A DNA stretch of 8,523 bases. Source: Planctomycetaceae bacterium (lineage in GTDB: Bacteria; Planctomycetota; Planctomycetia; Pirellulales; Pirellulaceae). A model generated the notes under the pieces. It ran no database searches, was not told the DNA's origin, and saw only the letters and a program-made list of their open reading frames with translations. The DNA lies in assembly GCA_005773145.1 (NCBI GenBank), contig SXHS01000198.1, positions 1 to 8,523 of the forward strand, given 5' to 3'. Both the position numbers and the translations under genes were made by a program. Shown in pieces: positions 1 through 5,057 of this stretch (its first letter is position 1; every line of letters starts with the position of its first letter).

Positions 1-1361
1 GTGCAGCGCAGCTCGACGATTTCGCCCCGGTCATTCTTGATCACACCGGTGCACGTGATGAAGTACGCATAACGCAATCGCACCTCACGTCCGGGTGAAA
101 GCCGATAGAACTTGGACGGCGGATTCTCCAAAAAGTCGTCTTGCTCGATGTACAGCTCTCGGCTGAAGGGTACCTGACGTGTGCCGGCGGTCGGATCTTC
201 GGGGTTGTTGACCGCCTCCAAGTCCTCTCGCTGATCGGCTGGATAGTTTTCAATGACCACTCGTAACGGGCGCAAGACGGCCATCATGCGTGGCGCATGT
301 TGGTTGAGATCCTCTCGCAAGGCATTTTCCAGCACATGCATTTGAATGGTGCTATTGGTCTTGGATACTCCGATCTGATTGCAGAAATTGCGAATGGCAG
401 TCGGCGTGTAACCGCGCCGGCGCATCCCGGCCAATGTGGGGAGACGTGGATCGTCCCAGCCACGCACGTGCCCATCCGTCACCAGTTGTAGCAATTTGCG
501 TTTGCTCATGACGGTAAAGGTCAAGTTGAGCCGCGCAAACTCGATCTGTTGCGGATGGTAGATGTTCAGCTGATCCAAAAACCAGTCGTAGAGGGGCCGG
601 TGATCCTCGAATTCCAAGGTGCAAATGGAATGCGTGATTTTCTCGATCGAGTCACTCTGGCCATGAGTGAAATCGTAGGTCGGGTAGATACACCAGCGAT
701 CCCCCGTCCGATGATGGTGGGCGCGAAGGATTCGATACAGGACAGGATCGCGCAGATTGAGATTGGGAGAAGCCATATCGATGATGGCGCGCAGGGTGCG
801 AGAGCCATCCGCAAACTCCCCCCCCTTCATCCGCGCGAACAGATCCAGATTTTCGGCCACGCTGCGGTTGCGATAGGGACTGTTGCGGCCTGGTGCCGAT
901 AGCGTGCCGCGGTACTCACGTACATCTTCTGCGGTCAGATCGCACACGTAGGCTTTACCCGCTTCTATCAACTGTACGGCGTAGGCATAGAGCTGATCGA
1001 AGTAGTTGGAGGCGAAATAGAGCCGATCCTCCCAATCGAATCCCAGCCAGCGGACAGCCGATTGGATCGACTGCACGTATTCCTCATTCTCCTTGGTCGG
1101 GTTGGTATCGTCGAACCGCAGATTGCACTTGCCACCGTATTGTTGAGCTAAACCAAAATTCAAACAGATCGACTTGGCGTGACCAATGTGCAGATAACCG
1201 TTGGGCTCAGGTGGAAACCGTGTGTGGACGGGACCGCCCAATCGACCCGTACGCGTGTCGTCCTCGATTCGCTGTTGTATGAAGTTCAGACCGCTCGGGA
1301 CCTCGGCGGGAGGCCGACCCGAGGATGAGGAGGATTCATTCGCACCGGAGGAAGACTTCAT
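1..1361 (-). CDS. glnS: Glutaminyl-tRNA synthetase (GlnRS), 3' end cut by the window edge
   Basis: Cytoplasmic class I aminoacyl-tRNA synthetase that joins glutamine to tRNA-Gln using ATP. I translated 453 codons with no stop or frameshift; the E. coli enzyme has about 554 residues, so roughly the last fifth lies left of base 1. Residues 1-24 are a Ser-rich extension without family features. The Rossmann catalytic domain then carries PPEPNGYLHIGH (HIGH at 58-61), the FDDTNPTKE block near 83-91, RGTLSAPGRNSPYR, the DFTH segment and VMSKRK (284-289), the GlnRS form of the KMSKS loop. The anticodon-binding beta-barrel region begins after about residue 350, including TRQVPFSRELYIEQDDF and REVRLRYAYF. 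VMSKRK and the overall match to E. coli GlnRS separate it from non-discriminating GluRS. The ATG at 1361 is preceded by AAAAGG (1370-1375) with 8 bases between; a GTG three codons earlier would overlap that site. It lies downstream of gltX on the same strand. Confidence 0.96.
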   Translation of the reverse strand, partial: MKSSSGANESSSSSGRPPAEVPSGLNFIQQRIEDDTRTGRLGGPVHTRFPPEPNGYLHIGHAKSICLNFGLAQQYGGKCNLRFDDTNPTKENEEYVQSIQSAVRWLGFDWEDRLYFASNYFDQLYAYAVQLIEAGKAYVCDLTAEDVREYRGTLSAPGRNSPYRNRSVAENLDLFARMKGGEFADGSRTLRAIIDMASPNLNLRDPVLYRILRAHHHRTGDRWCIYPTYDFTHGQSDSIEKITHSICTLEFEDHRPLYDWFLDQLNIYHPQQIEFARLNLTFTVMSKRKLLQLVTDGHVRGWDDPRLPTLAGMRRRGYTPTAIRNFCNQIGVSKTNSTIQMHVLENALREDLNQHAPRMMAVLRPLRVVIENYPADQREDLEAVNNPEDPTAGTRQVPFSRELYIEQDDFLENPPSKFYRLSPGREVRLRYAYFITCTGVIKNDRGEIVELRC

Positions 1362-1369
1362 GATGCGCA

Positions 1370-1375
1370 CCTTTT
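1370..1375 (-). promoter_or_regulatory. Ribosome binding site of glnS
   Basis: On the minus strand AAAAGG lies 8 bases before the ATG at 1361. It fixes that ATG rather than the in-frame GTG at 1370, whose first base would fall inside this site. Confidence 0.6.
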
Positions 1376-1457
1376 GATATTGGCAAACGTTTCTGCCCTA
1401 AATCTGCAAGACCCGAACTTAGAGAACTCTTCTGGCAGTCATTGTCCGACAGGTATC

Positions 1458-1515
1458 CCAACACCGCAAGAGGAAATGACCGCACGGGCCGCATCAGGCG
1501 AGCGGACTGTGTTGG
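1458..1515 (-). repeat. Spaced inverted repeat in the gltX-glnS gap
   Basis: GTGTTGG at 1509-1515 and CCAACAC at 1458-1464 are perfect 7-bp complements 44 bases apart, starting 2 bases after the gltX stop codon. The enclosed segment is G+C rich and can form smaller stems (CCGC with GCGG). No T-run follows on the minus strand, so it is not a classical intrinsic terminator. It could be a stabilising 3' structure for gltX mRNA or chance pairing. No good promoter was seen for glnS in the rest of this 156-base gap. Confidence 0.25.
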
Positions 1516-1517
1516 CG

Positions 1518-3122
1518 TCAACAGGTCTGCCGAAGCGCCAATTGACCCAAGATCCGGTCCATGCGTGCCAGGGAGCGTTCTTTGCCCAGAATTTGCAAAA
1601 TCTCAAACATGCCGAAGCCGACGGACTTTCCCGTGACGGCAACTCGCAGCGCATGAATGATCTGCCCGATCTTAATGCCCTCTTCCTGCACGAACTTCTT
1701 CAGCAACAGCTCCAACGACTCGGCAGAGAAATCATCGGCCCGTTCGAGTTGTGTGCGGAAGCGTCGCAGCAATTCCTGGGCATCGGTGGCCTTGACCAGC
1801 CGTTTCTCCACGTCGTCCGCCTCATAGAGCAGTTGGTCGTCCGCAACGAAGAAGTCCTGATAGTCGAGAATGTCGCCGGCGATACTAATGCGATCTCCCG
1901 CTGCCTGTACGATTTGCCGCGTCAGCTGAAGTTCGCTCGGTGTGGGGGGGCTGGCCACCATGGCAGCACCTTGCAGGTACGGCAGGACCAGGTCGAATTT
2001 CTGTTCCACGGTCAATAGCTGGCTGTAGTGATCCTGAAAGGCACTCAGCTTTTGCGGATCAAAGCTGGCGGGGGAGTTGTTCACCCGATCGAGCGAAAAG
2101 CGGGTGATCATTTCCTGGCGGCTGAAGTACTCGGTACGATCGTCCCAGGACCAACCCAGCAGCAGTAAATAATTGATCAGGGCGTCGGTCCCATAGCCAA
2201 TCTGGCGATAAAAATCGACGACTACCGGATTGAAGGTCTCGGGACTCGTCGCCCAGTGCATGCGTTCCGCGATGCGCTCGCCCCGTCGCATGAGATCGGC
2301 AAAGTCTTTTTGCTTGAGATATTGGCTCAGCTTGCGTTTGCTCAGTTTGTTTTTGCTGCCCGGTTCGGCCACGTAGGGAACGTGTGCATAGCAAGGGAGC
2401 GGATAGCCCAGGCGCTGCGCAATAAAGATTTGGCGGGGCGTATTGGAGAGATGCTCCTCGGCTCGAATGACGTGCGAGATCTGCATGTCGTAGTCATCCA
2501 CAACGCTGGCCAGATGGTACAGGCAGGTGCCATCGGCTCGTTGGATAACCGTATCGGGTTCGCCGGCCCAAGCGAATTGTACTTCGCCCCGAATCTGGTC
2601 GGTGATCACTAGGTTGCCCTCGCGAGGCATCTTCAATCGCACGACGGCCGCGCGTCCTTCGGCGGCGAAGCGAGATTCATCCTCGGGGGAGGTAGCCATC
2701 CAGCGACGGCTGTAGCGAAAGGACTCTTTCCGTTGCTGGGCCTCCTGGCGTTCGAACTCCAACTCCTCTGGCCTCGCGTAGTCCTTGTAGGCGGCCCCGC
2801 AGGTCAATAGAGCATTCACAGCGGCCTGATAGCGAGGCAGTTTATCGGATTGAAAGTAGGGGCCATGGGGCCCTCCCACATCCGGCCCCTCGTCCCAATC
2901 GAGGCCCAGCCAGCGAAAGCCGTCGAGGATCGGCCTCAGGGTCTGCTCCACGTGCCGCTGTTGGTCGGTGTCGTCAATTCGCAGGATGAATTGGCCACCG
3001 TGGTGGCGTGCGAAGAGCCAGTTGAACAGGGCGGTGCGTACTCCGCCAATGTGCAAATAGCCGGTGGGACTGGGCGCGAAACGCGTGCGCACGGGGGGAG
3101 TCAAGGCAGGCGTGGAGGTCAC
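1518..3122 (-). CDS. gltX: Glutamyl-tRNA synthetase (GluRS), GTG start, with insertion after the KLSKR loop
   Basis: Cytoplasmic class I synthetase that charges tRNA-Glu with glutamate; Glu-tRNA also feeds tetrapyrrole synthesis in organisms with the C5 pathway. The protein has 534 residues, longer than the usual 465-500. Visible motifs are RFAPSPTGYLHIGG (HIGG at 24-27), LRIDDTD (47-53), HLASVVDD and the HVIRAEEHLSNTPRQ block (203-231), and KLSKR (259-263). The C-terminal helical anticodon-binding domain ends with IGQIIHALRVAVTGKSVGFG and a final ARMDRIL. About 30 extra residues separate KLSKR from ALINYLLLLGWSW (314 on), where most bacterial GluRS have about 20 in total. The region that binds zinc in E. 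coli GluRS has a single Cys (108) here, so that site is absent. The start is GTG at 3122 with AAGAGG (3133-3138) 10 bases upstream. A TACAAT-like -10 (3151-3156, minus strand) has no good -35 partner. Upstream lies a membrane-protein gene; glnS follows. Confidence 0.97.
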   Translation of the reverse strand: MTSTPALTPPVRTRFAPSPTGYLHIGGVRTALFNWLFARHHGGQFILRIDDTDQQRHVEQTLRPILDGFRWLGLDWDEGPDVGGPHGPYFQSDKLPRYQAAVNALLTCGAAYKDYARPEELEFERQEAQQRKESFRYSRRWMATSPEDESRFAAEGRAAVVRLKMPREGNLVITDQIRGEVQFAWAGEPDTVIQRADGTCLYHLASVVDDYDMQISHVIRAEEHLSNTPRQIFIAQRLGYPLPCYAHVPYVAEPGSKNKLSKRKLSQYLKQKDFADLMRRGERIAERMHWATSPETFNPVVVDFYRQIGYGTDALINYLLLLGWSWDDRTEYFSRQEMITRFSLDRVNNSPASFDPQKLSAFQDHYSQLLTVEQKFDLVLPYLQGAAMVASPPTPSELQLTRQIVQAAGDRISIAGDILDYQDFFVADDQLLYEADDVEKRLVKATDAQELLRRFRTQLERADDFSAESLELLLKKFVQEEGIKIGQIIHALRVAVTGKSVGFGMFEILQILGKERSLARMDRILGQLALRQTC

Positions 3123-3132
3123 AGGTGGGCTA

Positions 3133-3138
3133 CCTCTT
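3133..3138 (-). promoter_or_regulatory. Ribosome binding site of gltX
   Basis: AAGAGG on the minus strand sits 10 bases before the GTG at 3122. No ATG is available nearby at the family's normal N-terminus, so this site supports GTG as the start codon. Confidence 0.6.
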
Positions 3139-3161
3139 GTTCAACGACCGATTGTAGAGCG

Positions 3162-3227
3162 GCTGGCCGAAAGACTCGCCCGTGCTCCAAGTGGTCATCG
3201 TATCGCATGGCACCGAAGGCGGCCAGC
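3162..3227 (-). repeat. Spaced inverted repeat between the membrane-protein gene and gltX
   Basis: GCTGGCCG (3162-3169) and CGGCCAGC (3220-3227) are perfect 8-bp complements 50 bases apart. They fill most of the 115-base gap upstream of gltX, beginning about 10 bases after the stop of the membrane-protein gene. No T-run follows either arm. It could fold the gltX leader or the 3' end of the upstream message, or bind a regulator; chance is possible in G+C-rich DNA. Confidence 0.3.
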
Positions 3228-3237
3228 TTGGCTTGTA

Positions 3238-4458
3238 CTAGCCAGCCTTCCGCTGTTGTCGCGACTGCTTGCGCAGCCGGCGCCGTTCGGATCGCGAGAC
3301 CTGGCGATCACCAAAGGAATCGTCATCCTCATCGTCGAGTTCGCCATCGTCGTCCGAGTCCCGCTCGGTGGCAGAGGCAGCGGCTCCGCGACTTGCAGAT
3401 CCTGATGCACGAACGGACCGCGAGAGGGGCCGGGCCGAGTCCTCCTCGTCGTCCTCCTCGTCGTCCGCGTCATCGGCGGGATCTGTAAGCTGGCTGCGCG
3501 AGATTTTTGCGGCGACTCGCTTGGCGCGCCCTTTACGCTTGGCGGACCCCTCGGAATTTCCACGACGCCAGAAGGCCCAGCGACTCGCGGTTTTTTTGCG
3601 GCTGCTTCCGACGGGCACATCCACGACGCCGAGCGCTACCAGCAGGATATGTCGCGCAAATACCGCAATGCCCAGCAGCAAACTGAGGTGACCCAGCATC
3701 ATCAGACCGCCGCCGGTCATCGCATTCCAAGCGGGAGAGTTGATGCGGATCATCTCGAGTGCGATCAGCATCGCCCCGCCATAGCTCAAGGCCGCACTCG
3801 CCAACGTGGCACACGCCAACCGGCTACGGCGCATGTCCACGAGCATCCTCAATCCGCCCAACATGGCAGGGATCCCAATGGTGAAGAGTCCGACGGACGA
3901 TGCATCGCCCAGCCACGTGGCTCCGGTTTGTTGACGGAGCCAACCCTGGGGTGCCCGGTGTAAATGCGTGGCCGCGTCGAGACTGGCCAGGACTAACGCA
4001 ACCGACGCCCAGATCCACAACCCGTACCCGCCGCGGTAATCATCCGTCTTGTGGCGGCGCATGTGGTAGACAATCCACGACATGACGGCTGCCAGCAACA
4101 GCACCAACGATGAAAACCAACGGGCCAAACTGCCAGCGCTGGTCAGATCGAGAGCCATCAAGTTCAAGGAGGGCACGCGTGCCTCCCAGCTTGGCCGGTA
4201 GTAGTGCAAGGCCACCAGCGCCGTAATGGCCAGCATGCCAACGCAAGCAATCACGGGTATCGCCCACCACCGACGCGGAATGAAGTCGGTAATGCGCGGT
4301 TGCCCCTCGCGCAGCGCCGACTCCGTATACGCGCGTCGAATCGCGGCGGCACTCCGCTGCCGAGTCTCGGTGACGGGGGTTTCCTCGCCGGCCCCTAGGT
4401 CGTCGCGCAAGACACGACGCCGCCGTTGCTCGCGTTGATTTTGTCGGCGCGGTTCCAT
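3238..4458 (-). CDS. Six-helix membrane protein with charged C-terminal tail, unknown function
   Basis: I do not recognise this 406-residue protein. It has three parts. Residues 1-63 are strongly basic and hydrophilic (for example QREQRRRR near 8-15) and lack a signal peptide. Residues 64-278 hold about six hydrophobic segments: 64-87, 112-132, 144-164, 186-207, 214-236 and 248-278. Residues 285-406 form a low-complexity tail: basic patches (KRKGRAKR near 307-314), two acidic runs (327-340 and 367-380, nearly all D/E), Ser/Ala/Arg stretches, and a very basic end (RSERRRLRKQSRQQRK). The positive-inside rule favours both termini in the cytoplasm. No enzyme motif or substrate-binding signature is visible. 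ATG at 4458 was chosen; a TTG at 4488 would add ten residues, and an in-frame TGA lies just upstream of it. Neither start has a strong ribosome binding site. gltX follows after 115 bases; a shared transcript is possible but would say little about function. Confidence 0.8.
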   Translation of the reverse strand: MEPRRQNQREQRRRRVLRDDLGAGEETPVTETRQRSAAAIRRAYTESALREGQPRITDFIPRRWWAIPVIACVGMLAITALVALHYYRPSWEARVPSLNLMALDLTSAGSLARWFSSLVLLLAAVMSWIVYHMRRHKTDDYRGGYGLWIWASVALVLASLDAATHLHRAPQGWLRQQTGATWLGDASSVGLFTIGIPAMLGGLRMLVDMRRSRLACATLASAALSYGGAMLIALEMIRINSPAWNAMTGGGLMMLGHLSLLLGIAVFARHILLVALGVVDVPVGSSRKKTASRWAFWRRGNSEGSAKRKGRAKRVAAKISRSQLTDPADDADDEEDDEEDSARPLSRSVRASGSASRGAAASATERDSDDDGELDDEDDDSFGDRQVSRSERRRLRKQSRQQRKAG

Positions 4459-4856
4459 CTTTGCCGATTGGTCTGCTTGTCTGCGCAACCGGGACCACCG
4501 TTCGAGCCCGTGATTCCACCGAGCTCATGATGCGTGGTACGCGGTCGCTAGCCTCGCCTGTTGTGTCCCTGCCGGTCGTCCTTGACGTGGCCCGGTACAT
4601 CTCCTCCGCCTGTAATTCGGTCGATTCGCGGGCCGAACTATAGGCGATGCCAGATATTGACGGCTGCGGAGTCCGGCCAGCGTAATGCCCATTAGTTTCA
4701 AGGCGGCAGAACCGGCCTGGTCCCCCCGAGCCGGACGATCCATCCGACGGGAACGGAGGCCAACGAATATGCGAGCTTTGCCTGCTTGCGACGCGCGACG
4801 GGGCGGTCAGCCCCATCTCGTCTCCGGGACGGATGTAAGGGAAATTGCTTCAATTT

Positions 4857-4885
4857 TTGACTGGATGGGGGCCGCGACCTAGGTT
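4857..4885 (+). promoter_or_regulatory. Candidate sigma-70-type promoter for the c-di-GMP gene
   Basis: TTGACT (4857-4862, five of six to TTGACA), an exact 17-base spacer, then TAGGTT (4880-4885, keeping the key T, A and final T of TATAAT). Transcription would start near 4892, giving a leader of about 165 bases before the ATG at 5058. The -10 lies between the arms of an inverted repeat. Planctomycete promoters are less well defined than those of E. coli. Confidence 0.45.
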
Positions 4886-4900
4886 TTCTCAGGGTCGCGG
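4872..4900. repeat. Inverted repeat flanking the -10 element
   Basis: CCGCGACC (4872-4879) and GGTCGCGG (4893-4900) are perfect 8-bp complements with 13 bases between, extendable by a T-G wobble. The left arm abuts the candidate -10 and the right arm covers the predicted transcription start, a typical place for a repressor operator. No T-run follows on either strand, so it is not an intrinsic terminator. Centre-to-centre spacing of the arms is 21 bases, two helical turns, so a dimer could contact both from one face. Confidence 0.45.
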
Positions 4901-5057
4901 GGCTCGTACCCGTTACCCGGCGGTTCCCGAATTTGGGTTGGACCGTGCGGCCGCCCCCATAGACGGCCCTTTAGACCAACTGGCCCCACCCAATCCGCCT
5001 TGGTTTTGGCATGCAATCCATCGCCCGCATTGGGCATGACCTAGAAGTAAGATCCCC

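Larger units (their letters stand above)
4459..5057. other. Divergent intergenic region, 599 bases, no gene recognised
   Basis: This region separates the leftward membrane-protein gene from the rightward c-di-GMP gene. Frames open here give low-complexity Arg/Ser/Thr/Gly translations without family features or ribosome binding sites, and the longest runs into the membrane-protein gene on the same strand. The right-hand part holds the promoter and inverted repeat listed separately, and a short pseudo-palindrome CCCGAATTTGGG at about 4927-4938. For the leftward gene, a TATAGT -10 look-alike occurs near 4640 on the minus strand but lacks a recognisable -35. Confidence 0.6.

Noticed and set aside
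1..1361. Possible frameshift or pseudogene in glnS
   Set aside because: Reading from the ATG at 1361 to the window edge gives 453 continuous codons with all conserved blocks in order. The gene is only cut by the window edge.
1374..2018. A 214-codon open frame on the plus strand
   Set aside because: It is antisense to the conserved C-terminal domain of GluRS, so it is a shadow frame.
3051..3053. GluRS motif HIGG instead of HIGH read as a catalytic defect
   Set aside because: The fourth position of the HIGH motif varies naturally in GluRS, where HIGG is common, and all other catalytic blocks are intact.
4040..4816. A 258-codon open frame on the minus strand
   Set aside because: More than half overlaps the membrane-protein gene in another frame of the same strand. 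The translation is low-complexity Arg/Ser/Thr without family features, typical of shadow frames in G+C-rich DNA.
4872..4900. Inverted repeat as an intrinsic terminator
   Set aside because: No T-run follows the stem on either strand, and the position around a promoter -10 fits an operator better.
4459..5057. Possible tRNA gene or mobile element in the divergent intergenic region
   Set aside because: No T-arm consensus (GGTTCRANNCC) with matching acceptor stem was found, and there are no transposase fragments or terminal repeats.
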